DNA of 64,000 nt from Psychromonas aquimarina ATCC BAA-1526 (GTDB taxonomy: Bacteria; Pseudomonadota; Gammaproteobacteria; Enterobacterales; Psychromonadaceae): contig NZ_AUAM01000025.1 of assembly GCF_000428725.1 (NCBI RefSeq), positions 1 through 64,000 of the forward strand, given 5' to 3'. This document shows positions 44,703 to 55,007 of the stretch, in pieces; the stretch's first letter is position 1; every line of letters begins with the position of its first letter. The notes beneath the pieces are model-generated. The model ran no database searches and was not told the DNA's origin. It saw only the letters and a list, made by a program, of their open reading frames with translations. The translations under genes were made by a program, and so were the position numbers.

Positions 44703-46126
44703 AAATGCGGCTTAATAACGGCATAAAACAGAGCATTATCTACGGCGCCAGCATTGCCTTAATGAAAGGTGTTTCGCTGCTGGTACTGCCCTTTGTTGCT
44801 AATCAAATATCAGCTCAGGAGTTCGGCCGCCTTGAAGTGATCAGCACAATCGCAGTTATCGGCAGCATTCTGGTCGGCATGGGACTGGAAGATACTCTAT
44901 TTCGTTTTGCAGGCACGGCACAGACAGAGCGTCAGAAACGGCATATAGCATCTGAAATTTTCAGCTTAACCCTGATAATAGCGTTAACTGCGTTTATTTT
45001 CGGATGGTCTGCAGCACCTTCTATCGCAGCCTGGATACCGGGCAATGCAGCGGTTTATGAACTGCGCTTAGTATTATCAGTGCTGGCGTTAGAAGGCTGT
45101 ATTGCAGTTCCGTTAGGCTGGCTGCGTATGAACAACAAAGCAGTTAGTTTTTTCTTTACCACCACCGGCCGTGCACTGCTTCAGGCGCTTCTGGTTGTTG
45201 TATTACTCTATTCAGACAGAGGTGTGGCGGGCATTTTAGAAGCAGGACTGGCAGCCGCCGCTGTACAAACATTTGTACTTAGTTATGTGCAGATCCGAAA
45301 TACGGGGTTGAGTTTCAGTGTGCAGACCGGCAGACGCTCATTTTTATACAGCCTGCCGATAGTCGGCAGCGGCCTGGTCGCCTTTTCTTTGAACGGACTG
45401 GACCGCTGGATTTTAGCCGATCATGCTTCCTTAGCCGATGTCGCTGAATTCGGCATTGCCGCCAAATTTGCTCTGGCAGCCGTACTGATATTCCAGCCGT
45501 TCGGTATGTGGTGGTCGCCGCGCAGATTTGAGGTCCTCAATGAAACTAACGGCAGGCAGAAAGCTGCTGATTTTATTGCAATGGGTACCAGTCTAGCTCT
45601 GCTCACAGCTGTTGTAGTCGGTTTACTTGCCCCTGCATTAATCAGCGCCCTGCTGCCGCAAAGCTATCAGACGGCAGGAAAATATGCTGTTGCTTTAGTG
45701 CTGGTTATGCTGTTAAAAGAGCTGGCAGAGCTGTTTAATATCGGATGTTTCAGCGGCGATACCACCAGCAGTCAGCTGCTGATAAATTTAGCTGGCGCCG
45801 TTACAGGCATCAGCGGCATGCTCTGGTTAACTCCTCAATATCAAGTATGGGGAATTATTTTTTCTCTTCTATCAGCGCAGTTTATCCGTCTGCTGCTCTT
45901 TTATAAAACCAGTCAATATTTTTTACCACTTAGCTACCCGGTCCGTCCGCTGCTGGTGCTCAGTAGTATCAGTATGCTCTGGCTGCTTATCGGTTCACAG
46001 ATAAGTTCTTTCTGGCAGTTAATTGTAGTTCTGCTGACAGCGGCCGCAAGCCTGCTGCTGAGCGCACAGCAGCTGAAATTAATAAATCTGCCGATCAGCT
46101 TCTTCACAAAAGTAACAGAACAATGA
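44699..46126 (+). CDS. sypK: Polysaccharide flippase, Wzx/MATE-like, SypK-like
   Basis: A 475-residue inner-membrane protein with about twelve to fourteen predicted helices. The first helix region is SIIYGASIALMKGVSLLVLP, and its fold resembles the oligosaccharide flippase family. It should move lipid-linked repeat units across the membrane before polymerisation. Start and stop overlap neighbours as ATGA on both sides. Its place between SypJ-like and polymerase genes matches sypK. The flippase versus translocase label is by family only. Confidence 0.87.
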   Translation: MKMRLNNGIKQSIIYGASIALMKGVSLLVLPFVANQISAQEFGRLEVISTIAVIGSILVGMGLEDTLFRFAGTAQTERQKRHIASEIFSLTLIIALTAFIFGWSAAPSIAAWIPGNAAVYELRLVLSVLALEGCIAVPLGWLRMNNKAVSFFFTTTGRALLQALLVVVLLYSDRGVAGILEAGLAAAAVQTFVLSYVQIRNTGLSFSVQTGRRSFLYSLPIVGSGLVAFSLNGLDRWILADHASLADVAEFGIAAKFALAAVLIFQPFGMWWSPRRFEVLNETNGRQKAADFIAMGTSLALLTAVVVGLLAPALISALLPQSYQTAGKYAVALVLVMLLKELAELFNIGCFSGDTTSSQLLINLAGAVTGISGMLWLTPQYQVWGIIFSLLSAQFIRLLLFYKTSQYFLPLSYPVRPLLVLSSISMLWLLIGSQISSFWQLIVVLLTAAASLLLSAQQLKLINLPISFFTKVTEQ

Positions 46127-47517
46127 GCCCGGAGCGTACTAACCAGAGCAGACTGACAGTACTGCCGCTGTGCGTGTGTCTGGCAGTTTGTCTGCTGATC
46201 AGCATGGCATGGCGGTTTATACCAAACCCCTTGATTATGATCGTTATCGGACTTGTGCCGCTTGCTGTTTTAATCATACTGCGTTTACCTTTCTTTTTTG
46301 TGCTGTTATTTGTTATTTTCTCATTTTTCCGTATTCATGAGGTATTCCCGCAAATCTACAATTTCAAAATACCGTTATTGTTATCAATGGCCTCACTTGG
46401 CGCATTGTTATGGCATGTCGGCTTAACCCGTAAGGTAGATATCTACTGGCGTCCGGAACTGACTCTTATCAGTGTTTTTTTTACTCTGGTTGTGGTCGGG
46501 GTAATACTGGCAAGCAGCCGCCCTGTCGCTATCGAATACTTTAAAGGGATTTACTGGAAAATAATGATTATGACCTTTGCAATTGCCTGGCTTTCCCGCA
46601 GTGAAAAAGACTTTGCTTTAGCCTCGCGGCTGATCACCTTTTTCGGCATGCTGGTCGGTCTAGTCGCACTTTCCAACCAGTTTAATGCCGTAGGGTTAGT
46701 AGAAGGAACGCGTGTCACAATCGGACGGGATATCGGATCGGTACTGGGCGATCCTAACGATCTTGCGCTGGTGCTGATGTTTCCCGTGGCATTTGCCGGC
46801 AGCTTAATAATGACCGCAAACGTCGGACACTGGACAAAACTGTTAGGGGGGGGCAGTGTGCTGATCCTGTTTTTTGCTATTCTCGCCACCCAAAGCCGCG
46901 GCGGTCTGCTCGGCATGATAGCTATCTTCGCAGTCTACGGCTACCGGCGCATTCACTCCAAAATACTGTTTATCACCCTGATTTTAATTGGAGCCGGCGC
47001 ACTTTTTATCTTTGCCGGTATTTCAGGGCGCGCATCAGGCGGCGCGGCCGAAGCAGGTATAGACGCCTCGGCTATGGGCCGTTTATATGCTTGGGAAGCT
47101 GCATTCGGTATGGCGCTGCACAATCCGCTCAGCGGTGTAGGCATTAATAATTTTTACTCAAATTATTATTACTACAGTCCGCACTGGGACGGCCTTAATC
47201 ACGCGGTGCACAGCACCTGGTTCGGCGTACTTGCAGAGACAGGTTTTCTTGGTCTGCTGATATTTATTATCACCATGACTCTGCTGATTAAAACAGCAAG
47301 GCGCAGCCTTAATAGAATTGAACAAAACTTAAATCAGGTAAATCCTGCTGTACATTCGGCCGCACAGGCAGTATTTGCAGGTCTGGTGGGAACAATTGTT
47401 TCAGCCACCTTCTTAACACAGGGTTTTACCTGGCCTATTTATATTCTAGCGGCACTGATCGTTGCAGTGGCACAGTGGTGTGATAACAATCTTCCGGAAA
47501 CAGCTTCTGTTAATTAA
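46123..47517 (+). CDS. sypL: O-antigen ligase/polymerase family protein, SypL-like
   Basis: The 464-residue inner-membrane protein has about ten to twelve helices and the Wzy_C/O-antigen ligase domain near AIFAVYGYRRI and LYAWEAAFGMALHNPLSGVGINNF. A long periplasmic loop with paired aromatic residues follows (YSNYYYYSPHW), typical of polysaccharide polymerases. It should join repeat units at the periplasmic face. The start overlaps the flippase stop by ATGA. The next promoter starts 100 bases later, so it ends the sypIJKL operon. Confidence 0.87.
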   Translation: MSPERTNQSRLTVLPLCVCLAVCLLISMAWRFIPNPLIMIVIGLVPLAVLIILRLPFFFVLLFVIFSFFRIHEVFPQIYNFKIPLLLSMASLGALLWHVGLTRKVDIYWRPELTLISVFFTLVVVGVILASSRPVAIEYFKGIYWKIMIMTFAIAWLSRSEKDFALASRLITFFGMLVGLVALSNQFNAVGLVEGTRVTIGRDIGSVLGDPNDLALVLMFPVAFAGSLIMTANVGHWTKLLGGGSVLILFFAILATQSRGGLLGMIAIFAVYGYRRIHSKILFITLILIGAGALFIFAGISGRASGGAAEAGIDASAMGRLYAWEAAFGMALHNPLSGVGINNFYSNYYYYSPHWDGLNHAVHSTWFGVLAETGFLGLLIFIITMTLLIKTARRSLNRIEQNLNQVNPAVHSAAQAVFAGLVGTIVSATFLTQGFTWPIYILAALIVAVAQWCDNNLPETASVN

Positions 47518-47523
47518 CAGCAA

Positions 47524-47542
47524 TTCGCAAATTGCGAATGCA
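47524..47542 (+). promoter_or_regulatory. Candidate enhancer motif, sypM promoter
   Basis: TTCGCAA-A-TTGCGAA is a perfect 7-1-7 palindrome followed by TGCA. It resembles the motif in front of sypH and sypI and lies about 85-100 bases upstream of the -24 element. Confidence 0.55.
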
Positions 47543-47623
47543 CTTTGCAAATCATCTTAAAGCGCACTCTTCAAAAACACCTCAAAATCATCTAAGCAAT
47601 TGATTTTACTCAAAATAAAAACT

Positions 47624-47639
47624 TGGCTTGATCTCTGCA
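47624..47639 (+). promoter_or_regulatory. Sigma-54 promoter of the sypMNOPQR operon
   Basis: TGGCTTGATCTCTGCA has GG-N10-GC spacing and the TGGC and TGCA ends of the consensus. The start is expected near 47651, about 48 bases before the ATG at 47699. Confidence 0.78.
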
Positions 47640-47698
47640 ACAGCACTGATACAGAGCAATTTTTATTTAAGAATTTAAAAACTGCGGAGTGCTAATTT

Positions 47699-48442
47699 AT
47701 GAAAACATTCACACTAAACCAGACTAAGCAGTGGCTAAAAACCAGCCGGCATCCACTGGCAAAAATCATCTTTACACAGCTTAAAAAACTGCTCTATTTT
47801 GAGCTGCCTGCTCCAAAATTTGTACTTAGTGTCTTTTATTCTTTGTACCTGCTCCTGCGCACACTGCTGTCAACACTAATGCGCATCCTGTGCTGGACAC
47901 CGTTACTAAAAGGACGTTTACAAAACGTCGGCTCTAACCTTAATCTTTACGGCGGACTGCCCTATATCAGCGGCCCGCTGCATATCAGCCTTGGAGATAA
48001 CTGCCGAGTTTCAGGGCAGTCCACTTTCAGCGGACGAAGCTGCGCGCAGACGACTCCTGTTTTAGTGGTTGGCAATAATGTTGATATCGGCTGGATGACC
48101 ACCATTGCGGTAGGCTCTCGAGTGGAAATCGGCAGCAACGTACGTATTGCTGGTCGAGCATTATTAGCGGGCTACCCCGGCCACCCTGTTGATCCGCTGG
48201 CACGTGCTCAGGGTCTGCCGGAAAAGGATAATCAGGCTGGAGATATCATTCTCGAACAAGATGTCTGGCTGGCAACCGGCGTATCTGTAATGGCGGGAGT
48301 GCGTATCGGTCACGGCTGCATTGTGGCGGCCGGCAGTGTAGTAACACATGACCTTCCTCCGCTGGTACTGGCCGGCGGTATTCCTGCCCGCGTGATCCGC
48401 GCTATTAATCTGCCAGAGACGGCCGACCTGGAGGATAAATAA
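47699..48442 (+). CDS. sypM: Hexapeptide-repeat acyltransferase, SypM-like
   Basis: A 247-residue protein with an amphipathic or membrane-associated N-terminus, then left-handed beta-helix hexapeptide repeats. Repeats include VGNNVDIGWMTTIAVGSRVEIGSNVRIAG and a second block DVWLATGVSVMAGVRIGHGCIVAAG. This is the LbH serine acetyltransferase-like fold of polysaccharide O-acetyltransferases. It should decorate the polymer. It opens the sypM-R operon, whose next gene starts 1 base after its stop. Confidence 0.85.
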   Translation: MKTFTLNQTKQWLKTSRHPLAKIIFTQLKKLLYFELPAPKFVLSVFYSLYLLLRTLLSTLMRILCWTPLLKGRLQNVGSNLNLYGGLPYISGPLHISLGDNCRVSGQSTFSGRSCAQTTPVLVVGNNVDIGWMTTIAVGSRVEIGSNVRIAGRALLAGYPGHPVDPLARAQGLPEKDNQAGDIILEQDVWLATGVSVMAGVRIGHGCIVAAGSVVTHDLPPLVLAGGIPARVIRAINLPETADLEDK

Positions 48443-48443
48443 A

Positions 48444-49586
48444 ATGACTCACGATCTGATTGTATTTGCTGAAGACTGGGGAGGACTGCCAAGCAGTACT
48501 CAGCACCTGATAAAACAGCTGTCTAAAACCCGTAAGATTGTCTGGGTTAATTCCATTGGTTTACGCCGCCCTACATTTAACCTGCATGATATAAAACGCC
48601 TGTGGCATAAATTAAGCGCATCTAAGGTCGATAAAAACAGCCTCGATCCGGCAGAAAGAAGCAGCGGCAAAGATTTTCATATTATTAACCCGCGCACACT
48701 GCCGGCTCCGCGCTGCCGTGCTGCACGATATATAGCAGTGCGGCTTCTACTTGCGCAGATTAAACCTGTGATTAAAAAAGCCGGGTTAAACTCACCGATA
48801 CTTTGGACCTCTCTACCGACTGCGGTTGATCTAGCGGGTCATTTAAATGAATCCGCACTGGTTTACTACTGCGGCGATGATTTTTCCGGACTGGCCGGTG
48901 TTGATCACGATACCGTCGTTAAACGTGAAAATGAACTGCGCGGCAAAGCCGATCTGATTCTAGCGGCCAGCAGGCACCTGCAATATAGTTTTCCAGTATC
49001 CCGTACACATCTGCTCACTCACGGTGTTGATTATTCACTGTTTTCAACTCCGGCGGCACGCGCTAAAGATCTGCCCGATGACGGCCGTAATATTGCAGGT
49101 TTTTACGGCAGCATTTCCAAGTGGTTAAATATCGAACTGCTGCGTAACACCATAAAAAGAATGCCCCACTGGCACTTTGTGTTTATCGGTAAAGTGGTTG
49201 TTGATGTCAGTAGAATAAACTGTTTTGAGAATGTCTGCTTTTTAGGTGAACGCCCCCATCAACAGCTCCCGTCCTACAGCCAGCACTGGACCGCTTCGTT
49301 ACTGCCGTTTCTTGATAATGCACAGATTCAAGCATGTAATCCGCTTAAGTTAACTGAGTACCTGGCTGCCGGCAGCCCGATTATCTGCACCTCATTTCCG
49401 GCGATCGAGCCTTACCGCGGTTTGGTACAGACAGCCAATAACAGTGACGCAATGGTTGAAGCCTTATCGGCCAGTGAACACCTTCACGATCTTGCCTTTT
49501 TTCCTGATGTTTTACGCAGTAAAGTGGTCAATAAAAGCTGGGAGGCACGCGCCGCCGAAGTTTCAAAATGGCTGGAAGCATTATGA
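48444..49586 (+). CDS. sypN: Glycosyltransferase, SypN-like
   Basis: The 380-residue protein starts DLIVFAEDWGGLPSSTQHLI, with an N-terminal GT-B like acceptor region, and has the segment KADLILAASRHLQYSF and the loop NPLKLTEYLAAGSPIICTSF in the donor domain. It belongs to the broad GT1/GT4 group seen in exopolysaccharide loci. It ends in an ATGA overlap with the chain-length gene. The name rests on gene order. Confidence 0.82.
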   Translation: MTHDLIVFAEDWGGLPSSTQHLIKQLSKTRKIVWVNSIGLRRPTFNLHDIKRLWHKLSASKVDKNSLDPAERSSGKDFHIINPRTLPAPRCRAARYIAVRLLLAQIKPVIKKAGLNSPILWTSLPTAVDLAGHLNESALVYYCGDDFSGLAGVDHDTVVKRENELRGKADLILAASRHLQYSFPVSRTHLLTHGVDYSLFSTPAARAKDLPDDGRNIAGFYGSISKWLNIELLRNTIKRMPHWHFVFIGKVVVDVSRINCFENVCFLGERPHQQLPSYSQHWTASLLPFLDNAQIQACNPLKLTEYLAAGSPIICTSFPAIEPYRGLVQTANNSDAMVEALSASEHLHDLAFFPDVLRSKVVNKSWEARAAEVSKWLEAL

Positions 49587-51028
49587 ACAGTTTACAGCAT
49601 CGACTTTACATTATACTGGCAGGCACGTGGCGCAGACGTTACACCATACTGATACCGATCTTAATACTGCCTGTTTTTGCTGTGTTAATCAGCATATTGA
49701 GTCCAAAAAATTATGCATCTCATACCAGCATGCTGATCCAGGAAACAGCCAAACTAAACCCGTTTTTAGAAGATCTGGCGGTATCCTCAATGCTCAATGA
49801 GCGTATTAACTCTCTGAAAATACTGCTTCATAGCCGTCATATTTTAGGTGCGGTTGCGCAGGAGCGCGGTTTAGTTAACAGCCGCACAACAGCAGAAAGA
49901 CATGATCAAGTCATAAACCAGCTCTCCGCAGCACTGACCATTGTCATGCTAGGTAAAGATCTTATCCGCATTGACTACAAAGCAAATAATCCTGCGGGTA
50001 TGAAGGAGATGCTTGAATCGGTCAGTAAACAGTTTGTTGAACAGGTTCTAGCTCCCGAACGTTCATCCATGACAGATTCAAGTAATTTTTTATCCGAGCA
50101 TCTGCACAGCCGTCAAATGGAACTAGACAAAGCTGAATCAGCAATGGCCGAGTTTAAAGACAGGTACGCATCGGAATTACCTGAACTGCACCTCACCAAT
50201 ATTACCCGTCTGGCGCAGATGAAACAGCGGCTTTCTGAACGACAGGCAGAATTGGCCGGCGCCAGCCGCAGTCTGGGCGGGATAAATCAGCAGCTGTCAA
50301 AAACCAACCCGGTTGTGGGGCTTATCGAGCAGAAAATAATTCGACTGCAGGGCGAACTGGTCTTACTTAGAGCCCGTTACACCGACCAGCACAGTCTAGT
50401 GGTCGGTGCACTGAAAAATCTCAAGCGTCTGGAAGAAGAGAGACAAAACCTGCTCGGCAGCACAGATGAAAATTTAAGTATCGAAAAGCTCTGGGCTGTC
50501 GGCAGTAATTACCAGCTGAGCAGTGATCCTAAAAAACAGCCGCTGTTAATTTTCCAGCTTGAAAGCATGCAGCAGACCAGCAGTAAAGTCGACGCACTGC
50601 GTGAAGAGATTAACAGTCTGAAGACAATGATTAATGAGTTACAAGAGCAGATGTCAGGATACGGCGCCAATGCCAGCCTGTTATCTAAACTTGAACGCGA
50701 TCTCGCCGTAAAACGGAATCTCTATGACGACATTTTGCTGCGCTATGAAAAGGCCAGTATCACCGCATCGTTAGGTGTTTTTGAACGTGATAAACGCGTT
50801 AAGGTGATTGATCGTCCCTTCACTCCCAGCTCACCTTCTAATAAACCATTAATTCTATTTATTATCAGCGGTCTGCTAGGCGGGGTATTCCTGGGATGCG
50901 GGCTGGCAGTTATCCAGGAAGTCTGTGACAGCACATTACGCAGACGTGATCACCTGGAAGCGCTGAGCGGCGTTCCGGTGTTAAGCCGCATTCCCTATAT
51001 CACACTAACCTCAGGAGATGCTTTATGA
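49583..51028 (+). CDS. sypO: Chain-length determinant (Wzz/GNVR), SypO-like
   Basis: The 481-residue polysaccharide co-polymerase controls chain length. It has an N-terminal membrane helix (about 20-45) and a long periplasmic coiled-coil region with many Gln, Leu and Glu heptads (about 100-380). A short loop KRVKVIDRPFTPSSPSNKP precedes the second helix (about 410-432). I start at 49583, which overlaps the previous stop as ATGA; the track frame from 49568 is longer but less likely. There is no fused tyrosine kinase domain, consistent with a separate SypD. Confidence 0.87.
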   Translation: MNSLQHRLYIILAGTWRRRYTILIPILILPVFAVLISILSPKNYASHTSMLIQETAKLNPFLEDLAVSSMLNERINSLKILLHSRHILGAVAQERGLVNSRTTAERHDQVINQLSAALTIVMLGKDLIRIDYKANNPAGMKEMLESVSKQFVEQVLAPERSSMTDSSNFLSEHLHSRQMELDKAESAMAEFKDRYASELPELHLTNITRLAQMKQRLSERQAELAGASRSLGGINQQLSKTNPVVGLIEQKIIRLQGELVLLRARYTDQHSLVVGALKNLKRLEEERQNLLGSTDENLSIEKLWAVGSNYQLSSDPKKQPLLIFQLESMQQTSSKVDALREEINSLKTMINELQEQMSGYGANASLLSKLERDLAVKRNLYDDILLRYEKASITASLGVFERDKRVKVIDRPFTPSSPSNKPLILFIISGLLGGVFLGCGLAVIQEVCDSTLRRRDHLEALSGVPVLSRIPYITLTSGDAL

Positions 51029-52125
51029 AAACAGTTATACAAGTTGTGCAGCACCTGCGTCCCGGCGGCATCGAGATTATCGCCCTGGACCTAGCGGCCT
51101 TTGCACAAGCAGACGAAAAAACAATCATTATCAGCCTCGAAGGTGATCTGCACAGCGCGGTCGCCGCATGGCCGAGGTTAAAACCCTTCAGCGAACAGTT
51201 AATCTTTCTTAATAAACAGCCCGGATTAAGACCCGCCCTGCTCCTGAAACTTCTGCGTATAATCAAAAAAACAGGAGCAGATGCCGTACACACTCATCAT
51301 ATCGGCCCGCTTTTATATGCGGGCCTAGCCGCACGTTTGGCAGGTATTAAACATCTTATTCACACCGAGCATGATGCCTGGCATCTTAATAACAGCAGAC
51401 GCCGTTTGGTGCAGCGCCGTGCAGTTAGCCTTATACGTCCGATACTGGTCGCCGACGCACAAACCGTGGCTGATAATATGAGAACTTTTCTGCAATATAA
51501 GAATAAGATAACCATTATCCGCAACGGCATTGACAGTGAATATTTCACACCCGGCAATAAAATAATGGCCAGAGCTTTTTTTAACTTACCATCAGATGTA
51601 CAACTGATCGGCTGCAGCGGACGGATGGAAAAAGTGAAAGGACAAAGTGTGCTTATTCATGCACTAAGTAAACTTCCCGTGACGGTTCATCTTGCTCTCG
51701 CCGGCAGCGGCAGTACAGAAACCGCGCTGCGGACCTTAGTTAATCTGCTTAGACTTAATAACCGCGTCCATTTCCTTGGCCATATTGATAATATGCCGAC
51801 CTTTTATCAGGCATTAGATCTGTTCTGCCTGCCTTCATTAAACGAAGGACTGCCGCTTTCTCCACTGGAAGCACAGTCCTGCAATATTGCGGCTTTAGTC
51901 ACCGATGTCGGCGGCGCAAAAGAAACACTCTGCCCGGACAGCAGCCAGTTTATAGCGGCCGATGACTGCACCTCCATGGCTGAAACACTGCTGCAGATGC
52001 TCCATAACCCCAGTAATAACAAACCTCGCGCATATGTTAAACAGCACGGCGATGTGCGGCTAATGGCCAGATCCTATGCAGGATTACGCGGACCATTGGT
52101 CACTTCAGGAGAATGCTATGAATGA
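51025..52125 (+). CDS. sypP: Glycosyltransferase family 4, SypP-like
   Basis: The 366-residue GT-B enzyme opens VIQVVQHLRPGGIEIIALDLA, the G-G-x-E loop being typical of GT4. The donor domain has GCSGRMEKVKGQSVLIHAL, and the motif LPSLNEGLPLSPLEAQSCNIAALV completes it. It starts in ATGA with sypO and overlaps sypQ by 8 bases. The identity is by order. Confidence 0.86.
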   Translation: MKTVIQVVQHLRPGGIEIIALDLAAFAQADEKTIIISLEGDLHSAVAAWPRLKPFSEQLIFLNKQPGLRPALLLKLLRIIKKTGADAVHTHHIGPLLYAGLAARLAGIKHLIHTEHDAWHLNNSRRRLVQRRAVSLIRPILVADAQTVADNMRTFLQYKNKITIIRNGIDSEYFTPGNKIMARAFFNLPSDVQLIGCSGRMEKVKGQSVLIHALSKLPVTVHLALAGSGSTETALRTLVNLLRLNNRVHFLGHIDNMPTFYQALDLFCLPSLNEGLPLSPLEAQSCNIAALVTDVGGAKETLCPDSSQFIAADDCTSMAETLLQMLHNPSNNKPRAYVKQHGDVRLMARSYAGLRGPLVTSGECYE

Positions 52126-53305
52126 TATCACTCTGATCAGCATCACCCTGTGCAGCGGTTTATTAGTTATCTATCATCACTTCGGATACCCGCTGATATT
52201 ACGCGCCTTTCACAAACAGCAGCCGAAACACACACAGCAAACCTGCCAGCGTCATTATACAAATTCGCCGAAAGACGGTGATCTGCCTTCAATCGCGATT
52301 GTGATACCGGCTTATAACGAAGAGCTGTGGATTGCAGAGAAAATCCGTAACCTGGCCGCACTCGATTATCCAAGCGGTCATCTACAGATAATCATCGGCT
52401 GTGACGGCTGCAGCGATAATACTTTTACAGTTGCATCAGCAGCCGTTAAAGAGCCGGAGTGCGCTCACCTGAGGATAAAAATAGTTAATTTCAAAACCAA
52501 CCGCGGCAAAGTTGCACTGCTTAATGAGCTGATAACCGCTCTCGACAGTGAGTTAATTGCATTAAGTGATACATCTGCCCTGCTCTCTATTGATTCTCTG
52601 CTGATTGCAGCACAGCGCTTCAAAGATCCCGATATAGGCGTGCTTAACGGCCGTTACCACCTGCTCTCCCCCGGTTCAGCTGGAGAGGCCGCTTACTGGA
52701 ATTATCAAAGCCGTATAAAAGCCAGCGAAGCGGCACTGGGCTCGACGCTTGGTGCACACGGCGCTTTCTACCTTTTCCGACGCGCCTTATTTGAGCCGTT
52801 AGCGTCCGACACTATCAATGATGATTTTATCTTACCGATGAAAATCGTGGCAGCAGGTTACCGCGCAGATTATGAAAACAGCATCAATGCGCTGGAGTTA
52901 GAGAAATCTAACAGCAGTCAGGATCATCTTCGCCGCCGTCGTATCGCGGCCGGTAATTTTCAGCAGCTGCTGAGATTAAAACAGCTGTTTCTGCCGCGTT
53001 ACGGCGGCGTGGCATTTGCTTTTATTTCCGGAAAAGGACTGCGGGTTTTAATGCCGTTTTTAATGATCAGCACGCTGCTGGGCAGTCTGCTGCTGGCGGC
53101 AGATTATCTGCTTTTTACTGCTCTGGCAGGTCTGCAGCTGTTTACTTATCTGCTGGCATCATGGGAACTTTTATACAAACCACAACAAAGTAATAAGATC
53201 AGTAAATTACTTGCCTACCTAGTCGGCGGACATATCGCCGGACTGATCGGTACACTGCGCTACGCCTTACGTCTGGATAAAGGCCGCTGGACAAAAATCA
53301 ATTAA
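52118..53305 (+). CDS. sypQ: Membrane glycosyltransferase family 2, SypQ-like
   Basis: A 395-residue processive-type GT2 enzyme. An N-terminal helix (about 5-25) precedes the GT-A catalytic domain: AIVIPAYNEELWIAEKI, the IIGCDGCSDN motif (D-x-D type) and LIALSDTSALLSIDS. A NDDFILPMKI acidic motif follows, then RRRRIAAGNFQQLL in the QxxRW position. Two or three C-terminal helices follow. Such enzymes extend a glycan at the membrane. I start at 52118, with GGAGA upstream, rather than at the frame start 52076. Confidence 0.87.
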   Translation: MNDITLISITLCSGLLVIYHHFGYPLILRAFHKQQPKHTQQTCQRHYTNSPKDGDLPSIAIVIPAYNEELWIAEKIRNLAALDYPSGHLQIIIGCDGCSDNTFTVASAAVKEPECAHLRIKIVNFKTNRGKVALLNELITALDSELIALSDTSALLSIDSLLIAAQRFKDPDIGVLNGRYHLLSPGSAGEAAYWNYQSRIKASEAALGSTLGAHGAFYLFRRALFEPLASDTINDDFILPMKIVAAGYRADYENSINALELEKSNSSQDHLRRRRIAAGNFQQLLRLKQLFLPRYGGVAFAFISGKGLRVLMPFLMISTLLGSLLLAADYLLFTALAGLQLFTYLLASWELLYKPQQSNKISKLLAYLVGGHIAGLIGTLRYALRLDKGRWTKIN

Positions 53306-53319
53306 ATAAGGAATAAATT

Positions 53320-54003
53320 ATGTCTGCAGATATCTCTGAAACAGCTGTAAATAACCGTTATAAAAGCAATGCTGACGGTTATATTCACCCGGCAGTAAAA
53401 TATGGAAAGCGTTTATTTGATCTGGTTTTCTCAATAAGTTTAATATTTTTGCTTCTGCCTTTACTGCCGTTTATTGCACTGCTGATAAAAATAGACAGCC
53501 AGGGCCCTGTTTTCTATCAGCAGCAGCGCTTAGGCAGATCCAGACTCGGTTTTCGCCATCAATTCAGTATTTTAAAATTTCGTAGCATGTACACAGATGC
53601 AGAAACCGGCGGCGTCGCACTGTTAGCATCAGAATCAGATCCGCGCATCACCCGAGTCGGAAAATTTTTACGCAAAACAAGGTTTGATGAAATACCGCAG
53701 CTGATTAATATTTTATCAGGTGATATGTCGCTTATCGGCCCGCGCCCGGAAAGACCGGAATTAACCTGCGAAATAGAAAAGAAAATGCCGTTTTTCAGAG
53801 AAAGAACCTATCTGGTATTACCCGGCTTAACCGGACTTGCACAAATCAACCAGAGTTATTTAGGCAGCGTCAATAATCTCGATCAAAAGCTCGCCTTTGA
53901 TCACGCTTATTCTCTGGCAATAAGCACACCTTTATCATGGCTGAAAACAGATGTGCAGATCTTTTTAAAGACGGTTTTAACGGTAATAAAATGCAATGGC
54001 TAA
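53320..54003 (+). CDS. sypR: Undecaprenyl-phosphate sugar transferase, SypR-like
   Basis: The 227-residue initiating phosphoglycosyltransferase of the monotopic PglC/WcaJ C-terminal type has one re-entrant membrane helix (about 35-57). The catalytic domain follows: QQRLGRSRLGF, then the SILKFRSMYTDAE motif. The TRVGKFLRKTRFDEIPQLIN block contains the DE catalytic pair, and GDMSLIGPRPERPEL the PRP loop. It should transfer the first sugar-phosphate to the lipid carrier. It overlaps the next gene by 8 bases. Confidence 0.9.
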   Translation: MSADISETAVNNRYKSNADGYIHPAVKYGKRLFDLVFSISLIFLLLPLLPFIALLIKIDSQGPVFYQQQRLGRSRLGFRHQFSILKFRSMYTDAETGGVALLASESDPRITRVGKFLRKTRFDEIPQLINILSGDMSLIGPRPERPELTCEIEKKMPFFRERTYLVLPGLTGLAQINQSYLGSVNNLDQKLAFDHAYSLAISTPLSWLKTDVQIFLKTVLTVIKCNG

Positions 54004-54543
54004 ACGCGCAAAGGTTAATCAGTATCTGCCGCCCCGCTATGCTTTTTACCTGATTAACCTTATTGTTTTTACCCTGCTTCTGCTGCCGGCCATGCCTGCT
54101 GCTGTTTCATTATGGTGGTTAGACAATTTAGTCAGCCTGCAGCTGCAGTGGTCCCTACTGGCGATACTACTTATATTAATAAATATTCAATATATCCACA
54201 GATATACACTGGCCTCAGCATTGTTTTATTTAATGATAATCGCCTATAACCAGCAGCCGTTATATCTGTCATTTAAAACACAGCAGCAGAATCATCTGCT
54301 GTCCAGCACGATACAGTTAAAAATTGCACAGTTAAATATCCGCTATGAAAATCCGCATCTGGATAAGCTGACAGCCACAGTAAGCGATCCTGAGTTTGAT
54401 GTGCTTGTACTTCAGGAAGCTGCAGATCATCAGCATAAGCAGATAAAAGCGCTTTCACAATATTACCCCTACTCTATCGGCATCGCTCCTTTAGAGTCCA
54501 CGCCATCAGGTTTGGCACTTTTCTCAAGATGGCCGATTGTTGA

Positions 54544-54551
54544 AAAAAAAT
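54544..54551 (+). promoter_or_regulatory. A8 slippery run, candidate recoding or phase-variation site
   Basis: Codons GAA-AAA-AAA-TCC place an A-AAA-AAA heptamer in the frameshift phase. Slipping back by one base gives ATC-CAT-AAC-CTC-GGT, which continues the EEP domain. Confidence 0.5.
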
Positions 54552-55007
54552 CCATAACCTCGGTTATAAAGGCGGTCATATTCTTGAAGTTATTATTCAA
54601 AGCCCTGAAGCGGCCCTACCGGTACAGATATATGCGCTGCATCCGGCCTCCCCGCGAACAGAAAAACTATGGCAGTTAAGAAACGCGACGCTTGCTTATG
54701 CAGTTGAGCAGGTCTCCTCTTCCTCTTTACCCTATAAGATTGTCATCGGTGATTTCAACAGCACGCCCTGGTCCGCGAACTTTAAATATTTCCAGAAAAA
54801 CACTCTGTTAAAAAACAGCGCCGAAGGATTCGGCTATATTGCCAGCTGGTCCTATAGCACAGCTAATCAACTGATAAGCATGCTTAGCAGTGCATATATC
54901 GATCACTGTCTGGTCAGTGACTCCTTTACTGTTTTAAACAAACAATACCAGACTGTCCAAGGCTCTGATCACCTTCTGCTGCTGACTGAGTTAGCTGTTG
55001 AATCCCC

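Noticed and set aside
46551-46916. 121-codon minus-strand ORF inside sypL
   Set aside because: Antisense shadow of a membrane-protein gene; proline/serine-rich translation without motifs.
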